The notes under the pieces: model-generated
The model's input: the letters and a program-made list of their open reading frames with translations, nothing else
Databases searched by the model: none
Told to the model about the DNA's origin: nothing
Program-made: the position numbers and the translations under genes
Assembly: GCA_004321715.1 (NCBI GenBank)
Contig: SGYN01000009.1
Location: 1-63,430 of the forward strand
Direction of reading: 5' to 3'
Length of the DNA: 63,430 bases
Source: a bacterium
GTDB taxonomy: Bacteria > Fidelibacterota > Marinisomatia > Marinisomatales > TCS55
Shown here: one piece after another, positions 8,321 to 17,231 of the stretch
How positions within the stretch are numbered: the stretch's first letter is position 1
How the letters are laid out: every line of letters starts with the position of its first letter

Positions 8321-9022
8321 ATGAAAATTAAAGGTCCATTAATCAAAGGAACCTTCATTGATCGGCCAAACCGATTTTTAATAATAGTAAAAATTAAAAA
8401 TAAATATGTGAAGAGTCATTTACCTGATCCTGGTAGATTAACAGAAATTTTAATCCCCGGAAGAGTAGTATTTTTGAGAAAAGAAAATTTTAATGTGAAT
8501 AGAAAAACACAGTATACTACAGTGCTAACTGATATTGACGGAGAGTTAGTTTCACTGATTTCAACATTACCCAATCAATTTATTCGAGAATGTATTGAAT
8601 TAAATCATTTATCTTTTCTTGAGAGATTGAATATTAAAAAACAAGAAATAAAGTATAAAACACATAGATTTGATTTCTTATTAACAGATAAAAAAAACAT
8701 ACAATTTTATCTGGAAGTTAAATCTGTAACTTATGTCAATAACAGGATAGCTAAATTCCCAGACGCAATTACGGAAAGGGGGAGAAGGCATGTGAATGAA
8801 TTATCTAATATTGTTAAAAACGGATTACAAGCTGGAATTATTTTTGTTGTGCAGCGCTCCGATGCTGATTGTTTTCAACCTATGTGGGATAGAGATCCAG
8901 AATTCTGCAATGCATTATTTAATGCTAAGAAATGCGGTGTTGATATTTGGTGTATTAAATCTAGATTAACTAAAAGAGATATGACATTTATTAGTGAAAT
9001 TCCTATAAATTTGAAACCATAA
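8321..9022 (+). CDS. sfsA: SfsA family DNA/RNA nuclease-like protein
   Basis: A protein of about 233 residues matching the sugar fermentation stimulation protein family. Features include an N-terminal OB-like region with the family motif HLPDPGRLTEILIPG, and a C-terminal nuclease-like fold with LEVKSVTYVNN and FPDAITERGRRHVNEL. The latter contains the E-x-K and acidic residues of a PD-(D/E)XK-type core. The family's physiological role is unsettled. The start is placed at ATG 8321 because the sequence from MKIKGPLIKG fits the family; an in-frame TTG at 8273 would add 16 residues. Its stop overlaps the next start by one base (TAATG). Confidence 0.9.
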   Translation: MKIKGPLIKGTFIDRPNRFLIIVKIKNKYVKSHLPDPGRLTEILIPGRVVFLRKENFNVNRKTQYTTVLTDIDGELVSLISTLPNQFIRECIELNHLSFLERLNIKKQEIKYKTHRFDFLLTDKKNIQFYLEVKSVTYVNNRIAKFPDAITERGRRHVNELSNIVKNGLQAGIIFVVQRSDADCFQPMWDRDPEFCNALFNAKKCGVDIWCIKSRLTKRDMTFISEIPINLKP

Positions 9023-10689
9023 TGATTTGGATCAGAAATTACTTTTACTTGCCTTTACAAATATTAGTTCTAATGATTTCTATGCTATTTATTCAAAACT
9101 GTGCTGTAATCAAAGCACCAAGTGGCGGCCCAAAGGATGAGACGCCTCCATTTGTACTAAATGTTAGCCCACCATCAGGATCTCTAAATTATAAAGGTGA
9201 AAAAATTACCATACAATTTTCCGAATACATGAATCCAAAAAGTATTGAAAATGGAATTCGTATTTTTCCAAATATTGAAGGTGAATTACCAATATTAATT
9301 AATGGGGATATTGTAACTATTGATTTTCCTGATATTTTAGAAATGAATCAAACATATGTTGTTAATCTAAGTAGAAACATAACGGATGAGCATGGAGTTG
9401 AACTAACTGATGCAATATCTTTAGCGTACAGCACAGGGGATAGAATTTCTAAAGGATCTATATCAGGGATGGTATATGGTGAAGGAAAGTCAGCAGTACA
9501 CTTATGGAAGATAAAAGACTATAAAAACCTTCATGATATATTTTTTACGGAGCCAAATTATGTAACCGATGTATCAAATAAAGGAAAGTTTAATTTTCAA
9601 TATTTATCAAAAGCTGATTATTTAATTTTATCTTTAGATCGAAATTTTGCAGGTATGCCTTTAAATACAGAAAGAATGCCATTTGGACTTAATTGGAACA
9701 AAGTAATTACTATTCAACCTGATCAGCAAATTCAAAACGTACATATGTTAAAAGGCAACAAGAGATCTAAATTAAAATTACTGAGTGGAGAATGGTATGG
9801 GGAAAATTGGGGAAGGCTTTTTTTTAATCTATCTTTAAAAAATATAACTGAAGATTATAAATTAAAAATTATCTATGATAATAAAGTAAATACACAAGTT
9901 ACTTCTTTTGTTGACCCTGAAGACGAAAATTCGTTAATCTTTTTAGATCCTTCTTTAGTAGAGGTAACAAAAGGATTTAAAATGATAATAAATGATTTTT
10001 ACATTGATAAAAATACATATTTGGATTCTGCCTCATTAAATCTTTTTCTTTATGGATTAGATACTAGTTTTATAAAAATTACATCTCCAAAATCAGATAT
10101 CAAAATTGCTCCTACAAACTCTAATAAAGAAGATTACATTGAATTAAAGTTTTCAAAGCCTATTCCAATGGATAAATATTTTGAATATCAAATATTTAAA
10201 AAAGATACGATAGAAGTTAAAGAAAAAGTTAAGATAGTAAATCCAATGCAAGTCAACATAGGTCCCCAAGACAGCTGGGATCCAAGAACAAATTATTTAT
10301 TAAGAGTAAAAGACGATTTATTACAGGATACAATAATTGAAATAACTATAAGCGTACTAAACTATATTAGATATGGGGGTTTACGGATTCCAATTAAAGT
10401 AACAAAAAGTAGTTCAATTGGCGTAAAGTTAGAAAATATTGAAAATAAGGAACTTAAAAAGATATCATTTGTAAATTCGGAAAATGAAATAATAATAGAC
10501 CAAGTACCCGAAGGTAAGTATGTAATTACAGTTTTTAATGATGTCAATAATGATAATAAATATACCTTTGGTACAGTAAAACCGTTTATACCTGCTGAGT
10601 GGTTTTATGTTATGCCTGATACTATTGAAATACGTGGTAATTGGGATATTGAACTACCAATAATAAATGTAGAGGAAGTATATAAATAA
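9022..10689 (+). CDS. Ig-like (Big_5/SbsA type) lipoprotein
   Basis: A 555-residue exported protein. After a hydrophobic signal segment a lipobox-like LFIQNC places the lipidated cysteine at about residue 27. An SbsA-type Ig-like domain follows (about residues 40-140, TPPFVLNVSPPSG and IQFSEYMNPKSIENGIRI). The remainder is beta-rich and ends in a short segment with an acidic NDVNNDNKYTFG motif that resembles a calcium-binding turn. Homologues of this architecture are common in Bacteroidota as single-copy lipoproteins of unknown role. It lies between sfsA and the mannose-1-phosphate guanylyltransferase with only 1-base junctions, so it is part of one operon. Confidence 0.8.
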   Translation: MIWIRNYFYLPLQILVLMISMLFIQNCAVIKAPSGGPKDETPPFVLNVSPPSGSLNYKGEKITIQFSEYMNPKSIENGIRIFPNIEGELPILINGDIVTIDFPDILEMNQTYVVNLSRNITDEHGVELTDAISLAYSTGDRISKGSISGMVYGEGKSAVHLWKIKDYKNLHDIFFTEPNYVTDVSNKGKFNFQYLSKADYLILSLDRNFAGMPLNTERMPFGLNWNKVITIQPDQQIQNVHMLKGNKRSKLKLLSGEWYGENWGRLFFNLSLKNITEDYKLKIIYDNKVNTQVTSFVDPEDENSLIFLDPSLVEVTKGFKMIINDFYIDKNTYLDSASLNLFLYGLDTSFIKITSPKSDIKIAPTNSNKEDYIELKFSKPIPMDKYFEYQIFKKDTIEVKEKVKIVNPMQVNIGPQDSWDPRTNYLLRVKDDLLQDTIIEITISVLNYIRYGGLRIPIKVTKSSSIGVKLENIENKELKKISFVNSENEIIIDQVPEGKYVITVFNDVNNDNKYTFGTVKPFIPAEWFYVMPDTIEIRGNWDIELPIINVEEVYK

Positions 10690-10690
10690 A

Positions 10691-11746
10691 ATGTATTGTG
10701 TAATTATGGCTGGAGGAAGTGGCACTAGGTTTTGGCCGTTGAGCAGAAATAATAATCCAAAACAACTTCTCAATATCATTGGTGAAAAATCAATGTTGCA
10801 AATCACCATTAATCGTTTGCTTAAATTAAAAAATATTGAGGGTATTTACATTATAACTAGGTCAGATTTAGCTCCAAAAATTAAGCAACATGTAAATGGG
10901 GTACCTGATGATAATATAATTATTGAACCTGAAGGAAAAAATACTGCGCCATGTATAGCTTTAGCTGCTCTGCGTATAGAAAAAATTAATAAAAATGCAA
11001 CTATGGCTGTATTTCCTGCAGATCATTTAGTTATTGGACATAAGGAATTCCAAAAAGCAATTAATACTTCAATTGATATAGCAAAAAATAATAAAGGACT
11101 AGTAACATTAGGTATGGAGCCCACTTTCCCATCAGTTGCTTACGGATACATTCAACATGAAATTGAAAGTTTGAAAGATCATTCAAATGCATTTAAAGTA
11201 AAAGCATTTGCAGAAAAGCCACATTTAGGCTTAGCAAAAAGATTTATGAAAAGTAAGGATTTCTTATGGAATGGTGGGATTTTTGTCTGGAATATTAATA
11301 TTTTTATGAGCAGTCTAAATAAACATATGCCAGAATTATATGATTCTATAACTATGATCAAAGAACGCATATATACCGGACATAATTTTGATGAGTTATG
11401 GCATAATATTGAGCCCGAATCAATAGATTATGGGCTGATGGAGAAATCGGAAAATATTTATGTAGTTAAAGCTAAATTTGAATGGAGTGATTTGGGTTCT
11501 TGGAATATGATACATGAAATGAGTCCAAAAAATAAGCAAGGTAATTCAATAATTGGAGACGGGATGATTTTGGAAGGCAAGAATAACTTTTTACAATCAA
11601 ATGGGCAGTTTATTGCTTTATTAGGTGTTGATAACCTTGTTGTTGTTGGTACCGATGATGCTATCTTGGTTGTTGATAAAGAAAAAGTAGAAGAAGTAAA
11701 ACATATAGTAGAATATCTTAAAGATAATAAACAAGATTTGTTATAG
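10691..11746 (+). CDS. manC: Mannose-1-phosphate guanylyltransferase
   Basis: A 351-residue nucleotidyltransferase that makes GDP-mannose from mannose-1-phosphate and GTP. The N-terminal signature MAGGSGTRFWPLSR and the PKQLLNI lysine motif are present. So are FPADH, a metal-binding aspartate motif, FAEKP, and WNGGIFVWN typical of mannose-1-P guanylyltransferases. The length matches the single-domain form without a fused isomerase domain. It would feed GDP-sugars to envelope glycosylation. It starts 1 base after the lipoprotein gene, with a GTG-started small gene 2 bases downstream. Confidence 0.93.
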   Translation: MYCVIMAGGSGTRFWPLSRNNNPKQLLNIIGEKSMLQITINRLLKLKNIEGIYIITRSDLAPKIKQHVNGVPDDNIIIEPEGKNTAPCIALAALRIEKINKNATMAVFPADHLVIGHKEFQKAINTSIDIAKNNKGLVTLGMEPTFPSVAYGYIQHEIESLKDHSNAFKVKAFAEKPHLGLAKRFMKSKDFLWNGGIFVWNINIFMSSLNKHMPELYDSITMIKERIYTGHNFDELWHNIEPESIDYGLMEKSENIYVVKAKFEWSDLGSWNMIHEMSPKNKQGNSIIGDGMILEGKNNFLQSNGQFIALLGVDNLVVVGTDDAILVVDKEKVEEVKHIVEYLKDNKQDLL

Positions 11747-11748
11747 GC

Positions 11749-12015
11749 GTGGCTTATAAACCAGAAAAATTAATTACGTTATTTGAAGAATTAGCAGATA
11801 AGCTTAATATTAAATTATTACAGGATAAAGGCGATTTTACAGGTGGATCTTGTTTGGTCGAAGATGAAAACTTTATTGTGGTTAATAAACGTAAACCCAT
11901 AGAACAAAGATTAAAAATACTTGCTCAGGAATTCAGAAAAAAAGATCTTTCTGATATCTATATTGTTCCCGCACTAAGGGAATTCATTGAACAGTCTCAA
12001 GCCCAATCTAAATAA
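11749..12015 (+). CDS. Conserved small protein of unknown function
   Basis: An 88-residue cytoplasmic protein, starting at GTG two bases after manC. The pattern is two helices flanking a short beta hairpin (GGSCLVEDENFIVVNKRKP), then a helical tail ending in ALREFIEQSQ. The sequence is full of charged residues, has no signal peptide and has no cysteine pair. I cannot name the family. Tight placement at the end of the sfsA-lipoprotein-manC group suggests cotranscription. A hairpin follows its stop. Confidence 0.65.
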   Translation: MAYKPEKLITLFEELADKLNIKLLQDKGDFTGGSCLVEDENFIVVNKRKPIEQRLKILAQEFRKKDLSDIYIVPALREFIEQSQAQSK

Positions 12016-12031
12016 CAAATTTTCTTTAAAA

Positions 12032-12053
12032 AACTTGATTTGTACATCAAGTT
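12032..12053. terminator. Perfect 8-bp hairpin after the sfsA-manC gene group
   Basis: AACTTGAT and ATCAAGTT form an 8-base-pair stem around a 6-base loop, in the 84-base gap before the EF-G paralogue. No clear T-run follows on the plus strand; the T-rich side is on the other strand. It may be a weak terminator, an RNA-stability element or an operator. Confidence 0.35.
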
Positions 12054-12099
12054 AAATTACAATTCTTGGGGTATTTATTAATAATAATCCGAGGATGCG

Positions 12100-14181
12100 A
12101 TGAAAGAATTCAGATCTGATGATATAAGAAATTTTTCTATTGTAGGTCATGGAGCATCGGGTAAAACCATGCTTTGTGAAGCAATGCTTGCTTGCGCAGG
12201 AGAAATAACTCGAATGGGATCGATTGAGGCTAAGAATACAGTTTCAGACTACCATCATGATGAACATGAAAGACAAATTTCAATCCATTCATCCCCGTTA
12301 CATCTTGAATGGATGAATAAAAAGTTTAATATAATTGATACACCTGGATATTTAGATTTTATTGGGGAAGCTATTAGCTCATTAGCGGTTGTAGATATGG
12401 CCGTTGTTTTATTACATGCAGTAAATGGTGTTGAAGTTGGGACTGAACAAGTTTGGTCATTTGCCTCAAAAAATAATATACCAAAAGTATTAGTAGTAAA
12501 TGGTTTAGATCGTGACCATACAAAATTTGATGATATATTAAATAACACCAAGGATCATTTTGGAAAAAATGTTTTCCCAATGCAGTTACCAGTAAATGCA
12601 GGCCCAGGATTCAACCAAATTATTGATGTTCTTAGAAGTGAGTTGATTACGTATAATACAGATGGTAGCGGAAAATATACTGAATCAGATCTTCCTGATG
12701 AATGGAAGAGCCGTGTCGAAGAGCTACACCAGGAATTGATTGAATTTGTAGCAGAATCTGATGATACGTTATTAGAAAAATTTTTTGAACAAGGAAATTT
12801 ATCTGAGGATGAAATGCGAAGTGGAATTCACGATGCTATTCAAAATCAAAGTTTCATTCCACTATTTTGTACTTCTGCAAGTATTAATGTAGGTGTAACT
12901 AGGCTTATGGAATTTGTTTCTAAATATGGATCATCGCCAGTTGACAGAGGAACAGTAATAGCAAAATCATTAAAATCAGATGAAGAAGTATCTGTTAATC
13001 TTGATGGAGATGAACCAGTAGTAAATGTATTTAAGACTATCAGTGAAGCACATGTCGGAGATTTATCGTTTTTTCGAGTTTATTCTGGAAGTGTCAATGC
13101 AGGTATGGATATGTTAAATACTACACGGTCTAAGACGGAACGCTTTGGCCAAATGTATTTACTTAATGGAAAGAACCGCATGAGTGTAAATCATCTTTAT
13201 GCTGGAGATATTGGTGCAGTTGTTAAATTAAAAGATACTCATACAAGCAATACTCTATGTTCACAAAAGTTTCAAGTTATTATGGATCCAGTCATGCTTC
13301 CCAATTCTAATATTCATATGGGCATTATTCCAAAGGCTAAAGGAGATGAAGAAAAGTTAGCTATTGGGCTTTCAACTTTACATGAGGAGGATCCTACTTT
13401 TGTTTATCAAGTTGACCCTGAGCTTCACCAAACAGTGATTTCAGGACAGGGAGAATTGCACTTACAAGTTTCTATTCAAAGATTACAAAGAAGATTCGGG
13501 ATTGAGATCAATACATTTAAACCAAGAATACCTTTTCGAGAAACTATTAAAGGAAAAGGTGAAGCGAAATATAGACATAAGAAACAATCTGGTGGAGCGG
13601 GCCAATTTGCTGAAGTTTGGATGAGGATTGAGCCAAAAGGTAGAGGCGAAGGGGTTGAATTTATTTCTTCACTTGTTGGCCAAAATGTTGATAGGGTATT
13701 TGTTCCTTCTGTTGAAAAAGGAGTTTTATCTGCTTGCGAAGATGGTGTTCTTGCAAATTATCGTGTAGTAGATTTAAAAGTAGATTTTTATGATGGTAAA
13801 CAGCATCCAGTTGATTCTAAAGATATTGCTTTTCAGATTGCTGGAAAAGGAGCATTTAAAGAAGCTTTCAATAATGCACAACCATGCTTACTTGAGCCTA
13901 TAATGGATGTTGAGGTAAAAGTTCCTGAAGATTTCATGGGAGATGTTATGGGAGATGCCTCTAGTAGAAGGGGAAAAATTATGGGGATGGATAATGAAGG
14001 TAGCTTTCAGGTTATAAAAGCTAAAATTCCTCAATCTGAATTATACCACTATTCTACTGCTATACGATCATTAACAGGAGGAAGAGGGCTACATTCTGAA
14101 AGTTTTAGTCATTATGAATACTTACCGAAAGAATTACAAAAACGTTTTGTTACTGAATCTAAAAATGATGATAGTGAATAA
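12100..14181 (+). CDS. Elongation factor G-like translational GTPase (EF-G2 type)
   Basis: A 693-residue EF-G paralogue with the full five-domain length. The G1 loop is GHGASGKT (residues 16-23), where standard EF-G has an AHIDAGKT-like loop, and G3 is DTPG (80-83). The switch I segment NTVSDYHHDEHERQISI is of the EF-G2 type. The G4 position, normally NKxD, reads N134-G-L-D137, so the guanine-recognition lysine is replaced by glycine. Domains IV and V are present (KKQSGGAGQFAEVW and SRRGKIMGMD). Start ATG 12100 has a GAGG ribosome site 5 bases upstream. It may act in ribosome recycling or stress rather than as the main translocase. Confidence 0.88.
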   Translation: MKEFRSDDIRNFSIVGHGASGKTMLCEAMLACAGEITRMGSIEAKNTVSDYHHDEHERQISIHSSPLHLEWMNKKFNIIDTPGYLDFIGEAISSLAVVDMAVVLLHAVNGVEVGTEQVWSFASKNNIPKVLVVNGLDRDHTKFDDILNNTKDHFGKNVFPMQLPVNAGPGFNQIIDVLRSELITYNTDGSGKYTESDLPDEWKSRVEELHQELIEFVAESDDTLLEKFFEQGNLSEDEMRSGIHDAIQNQSFIPLFCTSASINVGVTRLMEFVSKYGSSPVDRGTVIAKSLKSDEEVSVNLDGDEPVVNVFKTISEAHVGDLSFFRVYSGSVNAGMDMLNTTRSKTERFGQMYLLNGKNRMSVNHLYAGDIGAVVKLKDTHTSNTLCSQKFQVIMDPVMLPNSNIHMGIIPKAKGDEEKLAIGLSTLHEEDPTFVYQVDPELHQTVISGQGELHLQVSIQRLQRRFGIEINTFKPRIPFRETIKGKGEAKYRHKKQSGGAGQFAEVWMRIEPKGRGEGVEFISSLVGQNVDRVFVPSVEKGVLSACEDGVLANYRVVDLKVDFYDGKQHPVDSKDIAFQIAGKGAFKEAFNNAQPCLLEPIMDVEVKVPEDFMGDVMGDASSRRGKIMGMDNEGSFQVIKAKIPQSELYHYSTAIRSLTGGRGLHSESFSHYEYLPKELQKRFVTESKNDDSE

Positions 14182-14183
14182 AT

Positions 14184-14675
14184 ATGCAGCAGCTTTGGGC
14201 ACCATGGCGAATAAGTTATATTAAAGGACAAAAAGAAAAAGGATGTATCTTTTGTTTGAAACAAAAGTCAACTGATGATAGGCATTCATTAATCTTATCT
14301 AGAGGTGATCATTCATTTGTATTAATGAATCTATACCCTTATAATAATTCTCATCTTCTAATATCTCCATACAAGCATGTAGAGAGCACTGATCAATTAA
14401 ATATGGAAACCTTAAATGAAATAATATGGTTTGCCAATGAATCTATGATTATAATAAAAAAAAATCTTAGCGCTGATGGTTATAATTTTGGTGCAAATAT
14501 AGGTTCTGCGGGAGGTGCTGGCATAGCCGATCATATACATTTTCATGTTGTTCCTAGATGGAATGGAGATACAAATTTTATGCCTGTTGTTGGTGAAACC
14601 AAGGTGCAAGTTCAGGGCCTCCAAGAAACCTATGATGAATTAATTTTAGACTTTGATAAAATAATAAAAAATTGA
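14184..14675 (+). CDS. HIT family nucleotide hydrolase/phosphorylase
   Basis: A 163-residue histidine-triad protein. The triad is H117-I-H119-F-H121-V-V, preceded by the family's N-terminal CIFC pair (about residues 21-24) that can bind zinc in AP4A-phosphorylase-like members. The N-terminal QLWAPWR motif also fits the branch annotated as HIT domain / AP4A phosphorylase-like proteins. Expected activity is hydrolysis or phosphorolysis of dinucleoside polyphosphates or nucleotide conjugates. It starts 2 bases after the EF-G paralogue, and the next gene begins 2 bases after its stop. Confidence 0.9.
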   Translation: MQQLWAPWRISYIKGQKEKGCIFCLKQKSTDDRHSLILSRGDHSFVLMNLYPYNNSHLLISPYKHVESTDQLNMETLNEIIWFANESMIIIKKNLSADGYNFGANIGSAGGAGIADHIHFHVVPRWNGDTNFMPVVGETKVQVQGLQETYDELILDFDKIIKN

Positions 14676-14677
14676 TA

Positions 14678-14890
14678 ATGGATTATTTTTCTCATTCTTG
14701 GCTTCCGTATATCTATCTATATGGCGTTGGAGGTATCTTCTTTTTTTCAGGAGTTTATCTCGTATGGAAAACAGGTGCAATTGATTTAAGTCAACCTCAC
14801 CATCGAACTTGGATGAAAGTATTTTTTATAGGTTATGCATGGTTTATGATTGTTCACGGTATATTTACAATTTTAGCACTTCAATTATAG
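14678..14890 (+). CDS. Small two-helix membrane protein beside a symporter
   Basis: A 70-residue protein starting at ATG 14678. Two transmembrane segments (about residues 9-28 and 46-68) are joined by a short polar loop containing DLSQPHHRTWMK. No known enzyme motif is present. It ends one base before the sodium:solute symporter gene starts, a layout like known small partner subunits of SSS transporters (for example the YjcH-ActP pair). A role as a small accessory subunit is an inference from context; I do not recognise the family. Confidence 0.65.
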   Translation: MDYFSHSWLPYIYLYGVGGIFFFSGVYLVWKTGAIDLSQPHHRTWMKVFFIGYAWFMIVHGIFTILALQL

Positions 14891-14891
14891 T

Positions 14892-16982
14892 ATGGAAACT
14901 TTTCATAATATAGGGACCTCAACAGACTGGGTAGTCATGGTTATGTATTTTTTAGCCATTATGTTATTTGGAACGTATTTTGGAAGATATACAAAAAATA
15001 CTTCGGATTTCTTCTTTGGAGGAAGACGATTTAGTTGGTGGTTAATCACAATGTCTATAGTAGCTACAGGCGTTGGAAGTCATAGTTTTGTAAAATATTC
15101 TGCTAAGGGATTTGAACATGGTTTTAGTTCATCTATGACATACTTAAATGATTGGTTTTTTATACCGTTTTTTATGTTTGGTTGGTTGCCAATAATAGTT
15201 TACTCAAAAGTTCGTTCAATTCCAGAATATTTTGAAAAAAGATTTAACCCCTCAGCAAGGTTTTTAGCAACGATTCTACTTTTATTTTATATGATTGGCT
15301 ATATAGGTATTGGTTTTTTAACTCTTGGAAAAGCTGTTATTCCTCTGCTTCCTGAATCATTTTATATTTTTGGTAGTCTAATAGAAATAACACTAATGAG
15401 AGCTATTGTTGTTATAGCAATAATTACAGGTGCTTACATTACTTTTGGTGGACAAACAGCTGTAATCTTTACAGATTTATTGCAAGGATTTATATTACTA
15501 TTTGCTGGATTTCTATTATTTGTCCTTGGTATTTCTTACATAGGAGGTGGACAAGAATTTTGGGATCTATTACCCTTATCCTGGAAGCTACCTCTTGCAG
15601 ATTTTAATAAACCATCTAGTTTTAATTTTGTAGGAATATTTTGGCAAGATGCTGTGGCAGGTTCAATTGGTTTCTTATTTATGAACCAAGGATTGTTAAT
15701 GAGATTTATGGCTTGTAAAAGTGTTAATGAAGGTCGTAAAGCAGCAACGATTAATATTTTATTTGTTTTACCTTTATCTGCAATAGTGGTTGGAAATGCT
15801 GGTTGGCTCGGTAAAGCTATGTCAGTTATGGATCCAACTATTGTAAGTCCAAATACCAGCCCAGATGAAATATTTGTTGTTGTTGCAAGCATAGTAACTA
15901 GTCCTGGAATATTTGGTTTTATAATGGCAGCTCTTACTGCTGCTTTGATGTCGACTGTTGATACATTAATTAATGCCACGGCAGCAATTTTTGTTAATGA
16001 TGTTTATCGACCTATAATGAAGTATCTGAAGAAGGTATATGCAAATGATAAGCAAAAAGATAAAGAAGAGTTGTTTGCAGCGAGAATTAGTTCAATGGCA
16101 ATTACGGTAGCAGGAGTATTATCTGTATTAGCATTTATACAATTTCCTACAGTATATGAAGCTCATGGTTATTTTCATTCTACTTTAACTCCTCCTTTAG
16201 TTGTAGCAATTTTTATGGGTGTATTTTGGAAGAGGTTTACTCCAGCAGGCGTAATCACAACTTTTTTAGGTGGTGTGGTCCTAATGATATTAGGCGCACG
16301 ATTTCCTGAAGTTTTTATTTCACCATTTGATCATGGTATAGAAATGAATCCAAATCGGCCATATTCATATATACGTGCACTTTATAATCTCATTGCTTGT
16401 GTTGGTGTGGGCGTATTTGTAACTATGACCACCTCTTTTCAAAATAGTATAGTTTCTATAATTAAGAAAAATAAAAATAGTAATACTATTATGATGGTTC
16501 TATCTATCATTACTAGCGTCATATTTTTATTAGTTATAATTGGATCAAGTCCTTTTCAATTTATTTTCCCGATATTTATTATTGTTCTGATTCCAATCAT
16601 TATAACTTATTATGGTAACTATGATGAAGAATTATCTACAAAAGGTCTTACTGTCTATTCCATCAATGAAGCAAAACAAGCTTTTAAAGGGTCAGAGTTA
16701 AATGAAAAATATGGTGAAAAAGTTGAAGTAAAATTAGAAGTATCAAATCATAATGAAGATGAAATCATGTTTTCTAAGAATGATCTGTTATTATTAGGCG
16801 CTGAAGTTGGTGATTTAGTGTATTTATCTGATAAAAGAAAATGGTTGGGTGGATTAAAATCAATTCACTCTAGATTTGGAAAATCTCATAACAAAGATGG
16901 AATAGTATATTTAAATAAAGATCAAATTGAAAATGGTTTATTTGAAAACGATAAAATATTAATTGCTGAAAAAGAAATGTAG
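14892..16982 (+). CDS. Sodium:solute symporter family transporter with C-terminal soluble domain
   Basis: A 696-residue inner-membrane transporter of the SSS family with about 13-14 hydrophobic segments. An early TM1-2 is followed by the family loop FFFGGRRFSWWLITMS and, later, a well conserved STVDTLINATAAIFVNDVYRP motif that includes the second sodium-site serine/threonine positions. SSS proteins are usually 480-570 residues. Here about 120 residues follow the last membrane helix, holding two similar short beta units (around KNDLLLLGAEVGDLVYLSD and KDQIENGLFENDKILIAE). Substrate cannot be read. It is paired with the tiny membrane protein upstream. Confidence 0.85.
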   Translation: METFHNIGTSTDWVVMVMYFLAIMLFGTYFGRYTKNTSDFFFGGRRFSWWLITMSIVATGVGSHSFVKYSAKGFEHGFSSSMTYLNDWFFIPFFMFGWLPIIVYSKVRSIPEYFEKRFNPSARFLATILLLFYMIGYIGIGFLTLGKAVIPLLPESFYIFGSLIEITLMRAIVVIAIITGAYITFGGQTAVIFTDLLQGFILLFAGFLLFVLGISYIGGGQEFWDLLPLSWKLPLADFNKPSSFNFVGIFWQDAVAGSIGFLFMNQGLLMRFMACKSVNEGRKAATINILFVLPLSAIVVGNAGWLGKAMSVMDPTIVSPNTSPDEIFVVVASIVTSPGIFGFIMAALTAALMSTVDTLINATAAIFVNDVYRPIMKYLKKVYANDKQKDKEELFAARISSMAITVAGVLSVLAFIQFPTVYEAHGYFHSTLTPPLVVAIFMGVFWKRFTPAGVITTFLGGVVLMILGARFPEVFISPFDHGIEMNPNRPYSYIRALYNLIACVGVGVFVTMTTSFQNSIVSIIKKNKNSNTIMMVLSIITSVIFLLVIIGSSPFQFIFPIFIIVLIPIIITYYGNYDEELSTKGLTVYSINEAKQAFKGSELNEKYGEKVEVKLEVSNHNEDEIMFSKNDLLLLGAEVGDLVYLSDKRKWLGGLKSIHSRFGKSHNKDGIVYLNKDQIENGLFENDKILIAEKEM

Positions 16983-17041
16983 CAATTTGAAGGAATATTA
17001 AAATATTATAAATTCGCTGCGTTTTTAATTGAAATAATTAT

Positions 17042-17114
17042 TCCGGAGTAGCTCAGTTGGTAGAGCAGGTGGCTGTTAACCACTTTGTCGGGGGTTCGAG
17101 TCCCTCCTCCGGAG
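17042..17114 (+). tRNA. tRNA-Asn (GTT)
   Basis: A 73-base cloverleaf: acceptor TCCGGAG pairs with CTCCGGA, D arm GCTC/GAGC, anticodon stem GGTGG/CCACT around the loop CTGTTAA with anticodon GTT at 17075-17077, and T arm with GGTTCGAGTCC. The discriminator is G. The 3' CCA is not encoded. Confidence 0.96.
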
Positions 17115-17117
17115 CAG

Positions 17118-17150
17118 AAATAAACGGACAGATTGCTGTCCGTTTATTTT
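17118..17150 (+). terminator. Strong intrinsic terminator after tRNA-Asn
   Basis: A 14-base-pair perfect stem (AAATAAACGGACAG with CTGTCCGTTTATTT) around the loop ATTG, with the T-rich 3' arm running into TTTTAT. It starts 4 bases after the tRNA and isolates it from the sigma-factor gene. Confidence 0.85.
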
Positions 17151-17231
17151 ATCATAATATAATCCCAAGTGATTATATCTTGTAATTTGTAATCGTAAAT
17201 TGTCTTATAACTTTTTAATATTTGATTTTAT

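Noticed and set aside
12255-12580. Two minus-strand frames within the EF-G paralogue
   Set aside because: They are shadows of the strong coding frame and have no homologue-like motif.
15536-15979. Minus-strand open frame of 147 codons inside the symporter gene
   Set aside because: Its low-complexity hydrophobic composition mirrors the membrane helices of the real gene on the other strand; no ribosome site.
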